NCBI GenBank assembly: GCA_963699085.1
Contig: CAVOTH010000004.1
Coordinates: 1,240,001-1,304,000, forward strand
DNA from: Bog-756 sp963699085
Lineage (GTDB): Bacteria > Actinomycetota > Acidimicrobiia > Acidimicrobiales > RAAP-2
Length of the DNA stretch: 64,000 bases
Reading direction: 5' to 3'
Part shown: piece after piece, positions 52,400 to 60,860 of the stretch
How the letters are laid out: every line of letters starts with the position of its first letter
Numbering within the stretch: the stretch's first letter is position 1
Program-made: the position numbers and the translations under genes
Notes under the pieces: generated by a model
Databases searched by the model: none
The model's input: the letters and a program-made list of their open reading frames with translations, nothing else
Told to the model about the DNA's origin: nothing

Positions 52400-52894
52400 T
52401 CAGGACGGAAGGATCCGGTCGATCAGACCGGTGCCGACGTCGTACCGCCAGCCTTCGATCCGGGTCCCAGGGGCGAGCTGCGCGCACCCCCGGAGCAGAC
52501 CCACGTCGTTGACGAGGGCGGCATCGGGATCGGACATGGCCAGGAAGGCCATGTCGTCGATGTCGGTCGCGCCGGTCGCGCTCAACCGGGTGCGCACACC
52601 GGCGTCCGTCTCGTCGGCCAGGGCGCAGTTGGTGTGCTGCATGACGGCGATCTCGCGAACGTCGAGGAAGCGGGTGGCCAGGATGAGCGAGCGGATCACG
52701 TCCGGAGTGACCCGGGCACCGGCGTTGCGGAGGATCTTGGCGTCGCCGGGGTGCAGGCCGAGCATGGTGAGCGGTTCGATACGGCTGTCCATGCACGTGA
52801 CCAGCCCGAACCCGCTCGCCGCTACCGGCGCGATGCCCTGCAGGTTGAATCCCCGGGCATACCGGATGTTGGCGGTCAGTAGGTCGTCGAACAT
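52400..52894 (-). CDS. beta-class carbonic anhydrase
   Basis: Zinc enzyme interconverting CO2 and bicarbonate, 164 residues. The zinc ligands are in VTCMDSRI (Cys and Asp-Arg pair) and MQHTNCAL (His and Cys), as in the short Rv1284-like group, with RNAGARVTPDVIRSLILA between them. It is shorter than typical plant-type enzymes. ATG 52894 lies within a 14-base perfect palindrome. It is divergent from galK. Confidence 0.92.
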   Translation of the reverse strand: MFDDLLTANIRYARGFNLQGIAPVAASGFGLVTCMDSRIEPLTMLGLHPGDAKILRNAGARVTPDVIRSLILATRFLDVREIAVMQHTNCALADETDAGVRTRLSATGATDIDDMAFLAMSDPDAALVNDVGLLRGCAQLAPGTRIEGWRYDVGTGLIDRILPS

Positions 52895-52905
52895 GCGATC
52901 GCATG
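52892..52905. promoter_or_regulatory. 14-base perfect palindrome over the carbonic anhydrase start
   Basis: CATGCGATCGCATG is fully self-complementary. Its first three bases are the carbonic anhydrase start codon on the minus strand. It lies in the 118-base divergent gap before galK and has the size and place of an operator half-site pair, but chance cannot be excluded at this length. Confidence 0.4.
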
Positions 52906-53012
52906 GTACGCGCTCGACGGCCCGCGGTCGGACCCACCGTGTCCCGGCGGCGATAGCGTGTCGGCGCGGAGTCGGGATCCGAGCGGGTGCCGCCACGGCG
53001 AGGAGTCCACCG

Positions 53013-54068
53013 GTGCCAGTACTGGGAGTCCAGGGTCCGGTGTCCAGTACCGGACCGGGTCGGGTCAACCTGATCGGGGACCACACCGACTACAACCAGG
53101 GACTGGCACTGCCCATGGCCATCGGTCTCGGCGTCTCCGTCGAAGTGGTTCCCACAGACGACGATCGGATCACCGCCGTCTCGGACGCCTACCCGGGGCC
53201 GCCGGTCGTTCTGGCGCTGGTGCCGGACTCTGACGCCGTCGCCGCACTGGAGCCGCCCTGGGCCCGTCTGGTGGCCGCCGTGGTCGGCCTGGCCCGACCG
53301 GAGACCGGGTTCTCCCTCCGCGTCACCTCGACACTGCCACGGGAGTCCGGCCTGTCTTCGAGTGCGGCACTGTCGGTGGCCCTGGCCGTCGCCCTCGGGG
53401 TGGACGGCGATGCCCGGGCCATCGCCGGGATGTGCCGCGTGGCCGAGCACCGGATCGGCGTGCCGGTCGGATTGATGGACCCTCTGGTGTGCGCAGGCGG
53501 GCGGGCCGGCCACGCCCTGCATATCGACTTCTCCACCGGGGCGACCAGGGACGTCGCCCTGCCGCCGGCTGGCGAGTTCGTCGTGGTCGACTCGGGACAG
53601 CGGCGGGACCTCCGATCGTCGGCCTATGTCACCCGGGTAGCCGAGTGCGAGGCGGCTGCGGCCATGATCGGACCGCTCGGACTGGCCGGGCCCGACGATC
53701 TGATCGGATTGCGTGACCCGCTGCTCCGTCGCCGGGCCCGTCACGTCGTGACCGAGAGCGCGCGGGTGGACGCCGTTGCCGGCGCGCTGACCGGAGGCGA
53801 TCTGGCCGGAGCGGGCGCCGAGATGGACGCCAGCCATCGCAGCCTGGCCGAGGAGTTCGAGGTCTCCACACCCGAGCTCGACCAACTGGTGACGTCCCTG
53901 CGGGCCCGTCCCGGGGTGTTCGGGGCACGGGTCACCGGCGCCGGATTCGGTGGGTGCGTCGTCGTGCTGGCCGAGCCCGGTGCCATCGACCTGTCGACCA
54001 TCGGCCGGCCCTCGTGGCGGGTGGAGGCGGTCGACGGGGCGGTCACCGCCCGGTCTCACCCGACTTAG
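53013..54068 (+). CDS. galK: galactokinase
   Basis: GHMP-fold sugar kinase, 351 residues, from GTG 53013 with AGGAG eight bases upstream. The substrate motif is GPGRVNLIGDHTDYNQGLALPMAI, the phosphate-binding loop is LPRESGLSSSAALSVALAVAL, and the C-terminal VTGAGFGGCVVVL is motif 3. GLMDPLVCAGGRAGHALHIDF carries the catalytic Asp region. No other Leloir-pathway genes are near it. It ends four bases inside the convergent PH-domain gene. Other GHMP sugar kinases are possible, but the first motif is the galactokinase signature. Confidence 0.93.
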   Translation: MPVLGVQGPVSSTGPGRVNLIGDHTDYNQGLALPMAIGLGVSVEVVPTDDDRITAVSDAYPGPPVVLALVPDSDAVAALEPPWARLVAAVVGLARPETGFSLRVTSTLPRESGLSSSAALSVALAVALGVDGDARAIAGMCRVAEHRIGVPVGLMDPLVCAGGRAGHALHIDFSTGATRDVALPPAGEFVVVDSGQRRDLRSSAYVTRVAECEAAAAMIGPLGLAGPDDLIGLRDPLLRRRARHVVTESARVDAVAGALTGGDLAGAGAEMDASHRSLAEEFEVSTPELDQLVTSLRARPGVFGARVTGAGFGGCVVVLAEPGAIDLSTIGRPSWRVEAVDGAVTARSHPT

Positions 54069-54577
54069 TACCGCCGATCCACCCCGGAGGGGTACCCGGG
54101 ACGAGGCGGACCGAGCCGGCGAGTGACCACCCGGGCCAGCACCACCGGTTTACGGACGTCCTCGATTCGGTGCAGTGCACCCTGGTCCCGCACCATCACG
54201 TCGATACTGCCCGTGCCCAGAATGCGCCGCACCGTCCCCTGGTCGACCACCACCCGCTCGATCGAATCGAGAGGGATGTCGATCTGGTTCCCCTGGGCCG
54301 CTCCCCACTGGTCGACGAGCCGATGGGTGGTCAGCATCAGCCACTCCCGACGCCACCGGACGAAGCGCACGGCCAGCCACGCGCAGGGCACCGCTACGAC
54401 AACACCCTCGATCCAGTGCAGCACCACCGTCGTGTGGGGAACAGCCACGTCGAGGGCGATCCCCAGTCCCGCCACCAGGATGGCCGCTGCCAGCGGACCC
54501 ATCAGGAACATCCAGTGCGGGCGGATGTCGACCAGGACCTCTTCGGCCGGGAGAAGTGGCGGGCGACGGGTGGGCAA
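54065..54577 (-). CDS. bacterial PH-domain membrane protein
   Basis: 170-residue membrane protein resembling the YdbS/DUF304 bacterial PH family. Two hydrophobic helices (MFLMGPLAAAILVAGLGIAL and IEGVVVAVPCAWLAVRFV) are followed by a PH-like domain with WLMLTTHRLVDQWGAAQGNQIDIPLDSIERVVVDQG and a GTGSIDVMV strand, then DVRKPVVLARVV. The start is TTG 54577, without a clear ribosome binding site. It converges with galK. Members are thought to bind lipids or partner proteins; no function is assigned. Confidence 0.82.
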   Translation of the reverse strand: MPTRRPPLLPAEEVLVDIRPHWMFLMGPLAAAILVAGLGIALDVAVPHTTVVLHWIEGVVVAVPCAWLAVRFVRWRREWLMLTTHRLVDQWGAAQGNQIDIPLDSIERVVVDQGTVRRILGTGSIDVMVRDQGALHRIEDVRKPVVLARVVTRRLGPPRPGYPSGVDRRY

Positions 54578-54701
54578 GCGTCAGCCCCGAAAGTCACATC
54601 GGGATCGGACAGTCGGCGGCACCGGATCAATCTACCGACGCCCCGGGTGCACCCGGAAGCACACCGGGACCTGTCCCACCCCGGCGGTAGCCTCCACCAC
54701 C

Positions 54702-56368
54702 GTGGACCTCGCCCGCTCCGTTTCCGTCGACCGGACCCGACGACGGTCATGCCCGGCCGCCCCATCCGCTCGACCGGGCACTCGACGACCTCACCGACGC
54801 GCAACGGCGGGCGGTGGACTCACCGGCGCTCGCCCTGTGCATCGTGGCCGGGGCTGGGTCCGGAAAGACCCGGGTCCTGACATTGCGGATGGCCCGGCGC
54901 ATCCGCGACGGCTCGGCCGACGCCGACCACACCGTGGTGTGCACCTTCACCCGAAAGGCGGCCCACGAACTCCGCGACCGATTGGCGCGCTACGGCGTAC
55001 CCGTCTCGACCCCGCCCGGGCCCGGTGGGATCCCGACGCCGGGGGTGCGGGCCGGAACTCTGCATCAGCTGGCCCTCACCCTGCTGCGGCGCCGTGCGCT
55101 CGACACCGACCAGGCACCGCCCGCTCTGGTGGAGCACCGGTGGCGCACCCTGGTCGATCTTGTCGCCGACCGGTCGCTGGCCTCCATGGTCGACACCGAG
55201 ATCGGATGGGCCAAAGCGCGCTGCGTGTCGCCGGATGGCTACATGGCCGCCGCCACGGCCAACGGGCGCTCGGTGGAGATGCCACTCGAACAGGTGGCCG
55301 AGGTCTTCACGAAGCTACCAGGACCGGCTGGGCCGGCGGGCCCTCCTCGACCTCGACGATGTGCTCTTGCGGGCGGGGGACCTCCTGTTGGAGAACGCCA
55401 CGTTCGCTGAGCAGGCCCACTGGCGCTACCGGCACCTGGCAGTCGACGAGTTCCAGGACGTCAATCCCGCGCAATTCCGACTGGTTCGGGCCGTCCTGGG
55501 TCAACAGGCCGACGTGTGCGCGGTGGGCGACCCCAACCAGGCGATCTACGGGTGGAATGGGGCCGACTCCGGTCTACTCGGGAGGCTGCCCGAAGTCATC
55601 GCGGGTCTCGAGGTGGTGGCTCTCGACACCAACCACAGGTGCTCTCCTCAGATCGTGGCCGCGGCCGGTGCCGCCCTGGGGCCGGTCGTGGTTGCACCTC
55701 CTCGATCTGGCGCGCCCGACGGCCCAGTACCGACACTGACCGCTTATGACGACGAGCGATCGGAGGCGGAGGCGGTGACCTCGGCGATCCTGAGCCGGGC
55801 GGAGTCGGGGACGCCCTGGTCGGACCAAGCGGTGCTCGCCCGGACCCACGAGCAACTGGCCACAGTTCGGCGGTCCCTGGAAGCAGCCGGTGTTCCCTGT
55901 CGCCTGGCGCCGGCACCCGAGACCTCCGATGCTGAACCGACCTCGGGTGCTTCCGGCCGTACCGCCCCTTACAACCGCCGCCCTGGCACGACCAGCCCGG
56001 GCGGCGGCAGGGACGCTTCACGAGGAGGCGTCGAACTGGCGACGTTCCACCGGGCGAAGGGCCTGGAGTGGGCGGCTGTCCACGTGGTCGGGCTCGAAGC
56101 AGGATTCGTCCCGATCGTCCATGCCACCACCCCCGAGTCTCTGGCCGAGGAGCGGCGCCTGCTGTACGTGGCGCTCACCCGGGCCGGTCACGTCCTCGAA
56201 TGCTCGTGGGCCAAGAGTCGCACGATGGGCGGTGGACGGGCCATGGAGAGGCGCCCGTCCCCGTGGCTGGCTGACCTCGCCGTCATGTGCGACGCGGGCG
56301 ACTCCGTCACCGCACCCCGAGATACCGCCCGACGGTTCGCCGATCTGCGGGCCAATCTCAAGCGTTGA
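54702..56368 (+). CDS. UvrD/PcrA-like superfamily I DNA helicase, interrupted by a frameshift
   Basis: 3'-5' helicase of the UvrD/Rep type. A Q-motif (DDLTDAQRRAV) precedes Walker A CIVAGAGSGKTRVLTLRMARRI, followed by TFTRKAAHELRDRL and GTLHQLAL. An extra base near 55315 breaks the frame. The second part has YQDRLGRRALLDLDDVLL, Walker B LAVDEFQDVNPAQF, GDPNQAIYGWNGAD, the LDTNHRCSP motif, ATFHRAKGLEWAAVHVVGL and ALTRAGHVL. At about 550 residues it is shorter than PcrA. The true start is not clear: GTG 54702 needs one more frame change, and GTG 54814 lies after the Q-motif. It may be a cousin of UvrD2. Confidence 0.82.
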
Positions 56369-56370
56369 TC

Positions 56371-56391
56371 GGTCGGGCGGTCGGGCGGTCG
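56371..56391. repeat. 8-base tandem repeat after the helicase stop codon
   Basis: GGTCGGGC is repeated twice head to tail (56371-56378 and 56379-56386) followed by a partial unit, directly after the helicase stop codon. Confidence 0.7.
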
Positions 56392-56426
56392 AGACGGAAC
56401 GGCCCGACTACGCAGGGAGCCCGGAG

Positions 56427-57203
56427 TCAGTCGACGGACGTATCGATAAAAACAGGAGTGTGGTCCGAGGGTTTCTCGCCCTTGCGAGCTTGTCGGTCGA
56501 TCAGCGCCCAGGTCGTATTACGGGCCAGGACCTCGGTGACCAGGATCAGGTCGATGCGCATGCCCCGGTGTCGATGGAACGAACCGCCCCGGTAGTCCCA
56601 CCAGCTGAACAGTCTGTCGTCCGGGTACCGGAGTCGGAAGGCGTCCACGAGGCCCCACGACTCGAGGTCGGCGAGGGCTGCGCGCTCGGGAGGGCTGACA
56701 TGGGTCATGCCGTCGAACTCTGACGGATCCCACACATCCCGATCTTCGGGAGCCACGTTGAAGTCGCCGCATACCGCCACCGGCTTCGATGGATCGCTGG
56801 TCTCCTCCAGGAGGACCCGTAGTCGGGCCAGCCATGCCAGCTTGGCCGGGTAGTGCTCGTCGTCGAGCGCCCGACCGTTGGGGACATAGATCGACAGCAC
56901 CCGCACCCCACCGCAGTCGGCGGCGACCAGGCGGGTCCCCTGGGCGTCGTCGTCGGGTGATCCCAGACCGGAGGAGACCTCGTCGATCCCGACCCGGCTC
57001 ACGATGGCCACGCCGTTCCATCGACCGTCGCCGTGATGGACGGTCTCGTAGCCGAGAGCGGCGAACGCACTGTGAGGGAAAGCGGCATCGGACAGTTTGG
57101 TCTCCTGGAGGCAGAGCACGTCAGGGCGGGCGTAGCGGATCCACTCCTCCACCCTGGCAAGGCGGGCGTTGAGCGAGTTGACGTTCCAGGTGGCGATGCG
57201 CAT
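56427..57203 (-). CDS. xth: exodeoxyribonuclease III
   Basis: AP endonuclease and 3'-exonuclease of the ExoIII family, 258 residues. It shows MRIATWNVNSLNARLARVEEW, VLCLQETKLSD, CGDFNVAPEDRDVWDP, the FHRHRGMRIDLILV segment and the C-terminal GEKPSDHTPVFID with the catalytic His. ATG 57203 is chosen for its typical N-terminus; TTG 57215 would overlap the upstream stop as TTGA and is possible. It directly follows the FabZ-like gene on the same strand. Confidence 0.94.
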   Translation of the reverse strand: MRIATWNVNSLNARLARVEEWIRYARPDVLCLQETKLSDAAFPHSAFAALGYETVHHGDGRWNGVAIVSRVGIDEVSSGLGSPDDDAQGTRLVAADCGGVRVLSIYVPNGRALDDEHYPAKLAWLARLRVLLEETSDPSKPVAVCGDFNVAPEDRDVWDPSEFDGMTHVSPPERAALADLESWGLVDAFRLRYPDDRLFSWWDYRGGSFHRHRGMRIDLILVTEVLARNTTWALIDRQARKGEKPSDHTPVFIDTSVD

Positions 57204-57211
57204 GCCCGTAC

Positions 57212-57676
57212 TCAACCTTCGCCTTGTCCGGCGTCAGGCTCCGCGTCGACCAGCACGAACAGAAGGTCGACCTCGCAGGCCAGCTGACCCTCGACGGTCG
57301 CCCGTCCAGAGCCCTTGCCGGCCCGGGCCGACATGCGGCCCAATGTCACTTCGAGCTCCAGCAGGTCGCCGGGGACCACCTGGCGGCGGAACCGGGCCCG
57401 CTCGATGCCGCCGAACAACGGCAGCTTGCCCGACCTGGCCGGGTCGGCCAGAACGGCCACTGCGCCGAGTTGGGCCAGCGCCTCGACCATGAGCACGCCG
57501 GGCAGGGTTGGCCTACCCGGGAAGTGACCGGCGAAGAACGCCTCCTCGCCGGTGAGTTGCCATGCGCCGGTAGCGGACTGTCCGGGCTCGACGGAGCGCA
57601 GATCGGTCACGAACAGGAACGGGTCCCGATGGGGCAGGTAGTCGTCGGCGCGCACAACGGGCGAGGTTACCGGCAT
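57212..57676 (-). CDS. fabZ: 3-hydroxyacyl-ACP dehydratase, FabZ type
   Basis: Hotdog-fold dehydratase of fatty-acid synthesis, 154 residues. It contains YLPHRDPFLFVTDLRSVEPGQ with the active-site His, GHFPGRPTLPGVLMVEALAQ with the conserved Glu, and RFRRQVVPGDLLELEV. The sequence is a little longer than typical FabZ at both ends. The nearby acpP and plsX genes are far away, so it is not in a fatty-acid cluster. A FabZ-like side-pathway enzyme cannot be excluded. Confidence 0.9.
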   Translation of the reverse strand: MPVTSPVVRADDYLPHRDPFLFVTDLRSVEPGQSATGAWQLTGEEAFFAGHFPGRPTLPGVLMVEALAQLGAVAVLADPARSGKLPLFGGIERARFRRQVVPGDLLELEVTLGRMSARAGKGSGRATVEGQLACEVDLLFVLVDAEPDAGQGEG

Positions 57677-57714
57677 GTCGGAGTGCGGGCTCGGGCCCGG
57701 GCGAAGGCCAGGGA

Positions 57715-59280
57715 CTACTTGTCGCCGATTCCGGGAAGCGAGATCTCGGCACGGCGACGGGGCGCATCGAGCGAGACCAGTTCGAACATGCGTATCTCGC
57801 CCTTGGTCAGCACGGATCGGGCTTTCTGCGGCGCCGGATCGCCGAGGTTGCGAAGGGGGATGTGACAGAGCATTCCGCCTACGTCGACGTGCGCACCGTG
57901 GGAGGTGAACGAGACGACTTCACCCTCGAATGTGCTGCCGACCGGATGATCGGCCACGAAGGTGATGAAGGTCATCGGATCATTGAGCGCCTCACCCACC
58001 GGGATGTCCCGCCTGGGTGACCTGGCCGCTCGGGCCGGCTGCTCGGTCGGGGCGGCTTTGGCGGCCGCCTTGGTGGACTTCGTGGCTTTGATCGCCTTGG
58101 TTCCGCCCGGAACCGCCGACACCTCGGTCGAGCCCTTCGCCGTCTTGGTGGCCTTGGCGGCCTTCGTGGCCTTGGTGGCTTTGGTGGCTTTGGTGGCTTT
58201 CGTCAACTCGGTGACTGTCGTTGCTTTGGCAGCCTTCGTCGCTTTTGTTGCTTTGGTGGCTTTGGCAGCCTTTGTCGCTTTGGTGGCCTTTGGTGCCTTA
58301 GTCGCTTTGGTGGCTTTCGTGGCCTTCCCTGGCGGTGCGGCCTTCGTGGCCTTCGTGGCCTTCGTGGCCCCGGCGACCTTGGTCGTCGCCTTTACCGCCT
58401 TGGTCGCCTTCGTGGCCTTCGTCGCCTTCGTGGCCTTTACCGCCTTGGCCGCCTTGGTGGCTTTGGTTGCTTTCGTGGCCTTGGTGGCCCGAGTGCGTCC
58501 GCCGACACCTTCGTAGGTATCGTCCGCATCCGCTGTGTCCGCCGCTGGGACGGCGGGCTCCTCGGCCACGTAATCCTCGACCACCTCGACGTCGATTTGG
58601 TCAGTGGCCTCGACGGACGGACCGGACCCTGCGGACCCTGCGGAGCCGCCGGAGCCGCCGGAGCCACCGGAGCCACGGGATCCCCGGCGACGCCGCGATC
58701 GCTTGGGCTTGGCAGCCTGCCCGGAACCGACGGCCTCGCCTTCGTCCGATACCTCGAACTGGTCGGTCGACTCGCTCTCGCCGTCTGGCGCCTTCAGGTC
58801 GCGTTTGGACTTGGAGGTGACCGAACGGCTGCGCGGACCCCGTACCGGAGTCCGGGGAGTGAACACCCAGCCGACCCCGGGAACGGGCTTTCCCCCGATC
58901 AGCCGACCGGATTCGAAGAGCCAGGGCCGCTCGGCGTGGAACTCCTGGAACGAGTCGTTGGAGAGCACCAAGGCGCCCGACTTCTCGGCGATGCGCAAGA
59001 TGAAACCGTCGCCGCGTCCGACCGCTCCGGCGGGCGGGGTGACCATCTCGCCGTGTTCAATGGCCTCCTCGAACCCTTTGAGTTCCGACGGATCGATCCG
59101 GTGGCCGAACGAGGCGTCCACCACCACGGTGACGTCTTCGGGAGCGAACCCCCGGTACTCCTCGAGGAACGTCTCGATCGCCTCATTCAGTTGAGCCAGG
59201 CTCGGGAGAGTGCGACCCTCAGTTGCAAGATTGGAGCCATCGACGACGATGCGCCGACGATCAGGAGTTTGGGATGCCAT
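57715..59280 (-). CDS. NYN/PIN-like nuclease domain protein with Ala-Thr-Lys repeats and C-terminal S1-like domain
   Basis: Three-part predicted RNA-binding protein, 521 residues. Residues 1-150 look like a Zc3h12a-type NYN ribonuclease: RRIVVDGSNLATEGR, VTVVVDASFGHR, GDGFILRIAEKSGALVLSNDSF, with acidic residues at metal-binding positions. A Ser/Gly-rich linker and an acidic stretch follow. Residues 261-380 are more than 35 near-perfect Ala-Thr-Lys or Ala-Lys units. The end is an S1-like RNA-binding barrel: GSTFEGEVVSFTSHGAHVDVGGMLCHIPL, then MFELVSLDAPRRRAEISL. No signal peptide is present. RNA turnover or nucleoid-like RNA/DNA binding is inferred. Confidence 0.8.
   Translation of the reverse strand: MASQTPDRRRIVVDGSNLATEGRTLPSLAQLNEAIETFLEEYRGFAPEDVTVVVDASFGHRIDPSELKGFEEAIEHGEMVTPPAGAVGRGDGFILRIAEKSGALVLSNDSFQEFHAERPWLFESGRLIGGKPVPGVGWVFTPRTPVRGPRSRSVTSKSKRDLKAPDGESESTDQFEVSDEGEAVGSGQAAKPKRSRRRRGSRGSGGSGGSGGSAGSAGSGPSVEATDQIDVEVVEDYVAEEPAVPAADTADADDTYEGVGGRTRATKATKATKATKAAKAVKATKATKATKATKAVKATTKVAGATKATKATKAAPPGKATKATKATKAPKATKATKAAKATKATKATKAAKATTVTELTKATKATKATKATKAAKATKTAKGSTEVSAVPGGTKAIKATKSTKAAAKAAPTEQPARAARSPRRDIPVGEALNDPMTFITFVADHPVGSTFEGEVVSFTSHGAHVDVGGMLCHIPLRNLGDPAPQKARSVLTKGEIRMFELVSLDAPRRRAEISLPGIGDK
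58138..58500. repeat. Ala-Thr-Lys codon repeat tract
   Basis: GGC-CTT-NGT-type triplet units (minus-strand codons for Lys, Ala and Thr) repeat for about 360 bases with scattered synonymous and Thr/Ala changes. It is the largest low-complexity tract in the window and encodes a strongly basic, histone-H1-like arm. Confidence 0.9.
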
Positions 59281-59351
59281 AAGTAAGACCAGTCAACCAC
59301 CTGCGCGATACCTCTCAGGCGAATGGTCCTGTTCGCGGCCTTCGTCAGGAT

Positions 59352-59384
59352 CCCCGCAGCAGGGTCCCGGCTGACCCTGCGGGG
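59352..59384. promoter_or_regulatory. strong GC-rich hairpin upstream of the M20 peptidase gene
   Basis: A 12-base-pair stem with one three-base bulge, left arm 59352-59366 and right arm GACCCTGCGGGG at 59373-59384, has a six-base loop. It lies in the 164-base divergent gap, well upstream of the -10 element of the M20 gene. No T-tract follows, so it is not a clear terminator. Confidence 0.55.
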
Positions 59385-59432
59385 ACCCGACGGTGGACCA
59401 GGAACCCCCTGTTCGCCGGCGCCCGCTGACCG

Positions 59433-59438
59433 TAGGAT
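59433..59438 (+). promoter_or_regulatory. -10 box for a probable leaderless M20 peptidase mRNA
   Basis: TAGGAT, a good TANNNT -10 box, ends exactly six bases before GTG 59445. A transcript starting at the normal distance would begin at the start codon. No Shine-Dalgarno sequence is present, which agrees. The -35 region is poor. Confidence 0.6.
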
Positions 59439-59444
59439 CGACAT

Positions 59445-60791
59445 GTGACGACCGACGCCAACCGAGCTGACGAGGCGACCGACCTCCTCCAGCACCTGAT
59501 CAGGAACGCCTGCGTCAACGACGGCACCCCGGGCTCCGGTCAGGAGGAGCGCAGTGTCGACCTCCTGGAGAACTACCTCGAGGGGTCCGGCGTGGAGATG
59601 GAGACCTATGAGCCGGTGCCGGGTCGCACCTCGCTGGTTGCCCGCATCGCCGGCACTGACCCGGATGCGCCGGCGCTCACCCTGCTCGGGCACACCGACG
59701 TGGTGCCCGCCAATGCCGACGACTGGACCCATGATCCGTTCGGCGGTGAGTTGATCGACGGGATGGTGTGGGGTCGCGGCGCCATCGACATGTTGAATCT
59801 GACTTCCACGATGGCCACCGGCCTTCGCCATCTCGCGCTCAGTGGATTCCGGCCGACTGGCGACCTCACCTACATCGCCGTGGCCGACGAGGAGGCGTTG
59901 TCGACGTACGGCGCGAAATGGCTGTGCGCCAACGCCGCGGACGACATCCGCAGCGACTACGTCATCACTGAGTCCGGCGGATTCCCGATGAACGGGTCGG
60001 ACGGACTCCCCCGGCTCCCTGTCATCGTCGGTGAGAAGGGCGTCTACTGGTGCATCCTCACCGTGCGGGGCACCCCCGGTCACGCCTCCCAACCGCTACG
60101 AACCGACAATGCACTGGTCAAAGCGGCCGAGGTCGTACGTCGTATCGACGAGTACCGGCCCCACGCCGAGCTCCACGAGGCGTGGACCCGCTTCATCGAG
60201 GGACTCGGGTTCCCACCGGACCTGACCGAGCCATTGCTCGACCCGGAACGGATCGACGATTTCTGTGACGAGCTTCCACTGCTCGGGCTGGCCCGACAAG
60301 CCCATGCCTGTACACACACCACCATGACGCCGACCATGATGCGGGCGGGAACGAAGACCAATGTGATCCCCGACCGGGTCGAGCTCGAGGTCGACATCCG
60401 CGCCCTGCCCGGTTGGGACACCGGTGACGTTCGGGGCATGCTCGTCGACGTGCTCGGCGACATGGCCGGCGAGGTGGAGATCGCCTTCCAGTCCGAGGAG
60501 CCGGCGTCTACCTCCCCGATCGACACCCCGCTGTGGGACGCGCTCCAGCGGGTAAGCGAAGTCTTCTACCCCGGGGCCCGAACGGTGCCCTTCCTGACCG
60601 TCGGCGCCACCGACGCCCGGTACACGCGTGCCCTCGGTTCGGTGTCGTACGGGTTCGGGCTGCACAGCCCGGCCATCGGCTTCGAGCAGTATGGAGCCAT
60701 GTTCCACGGCATCGACGAACGGGTCGACGTGGAGTCGCTCCGCCTGTCGACCGAGATGTGGATGGCTCTGGCCCGCGACTTCCTGGTCTGA
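59445..60791 (+). CDS. M20 family metallopeptidase
   Basis: Di-zinc peptidase or deacylase of the M20/ArgE/DapE group, 448 residues from GTG 59445. Zinc ligands and the general base are visible: LLGHTDVVPA (His, Asp), GRGAIDMLN (Asp), VADEEALSTYGAKW (Glu pair) and the C-terminal FGLHSP (His). The lid domain is around KGVYWCILTVRGTPGHASQP. It has no signal peptide. The M20 members closest in layout are dipeptidases and acylases; the substrate is not known. It is divergent from the NYN-S1 gene and convergent with kgd. Confidence 0.93.
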   Translation: MTTDANRADEATDLLQHLIRNACVNDGTPGSGQEERSVDLLENYLEGSGVEMETYEPVPGRTSLVARIAGTDPDAPALTLLGHTDVVPANADDWTHDPFGGELIDGMVWGRGAIDMLNLTSTMATGLRHLALSGFRPTGDLTYIAVADEEALSTYGAKWLCANAADDIRSDYVITESGGFPMNGSDGLPRLPVIVGEKGVYWCILTVRGTPGHASQPLRTDNALVKAAEVVRRIDEYRPHAELHEAWTRFIEGLGFPPDLTEPLLDPERIDDFCDELPLLGLARQAHACTHTTMTPTMMRAGTKTNVIPDRVELEVDIRALPGWDTGDVRGMLVDVLGDMAGEVEIAFQSEEPASTSPIDTPLWDALQRVSEVFYPGARTVPFLTVGATDARYTRALGSVSYGFGLHSPAIGFEQYGAMFHGIDERVDVESLRLSTEMWMALARDFLV

Positions 60792-60860
60792 CCCCACGTC
60801 CGACACAACCGGCTGGTCCGCCGGCCTTGTCCGGCCCGCCACCGTGGAAGCGAAAGCGGC

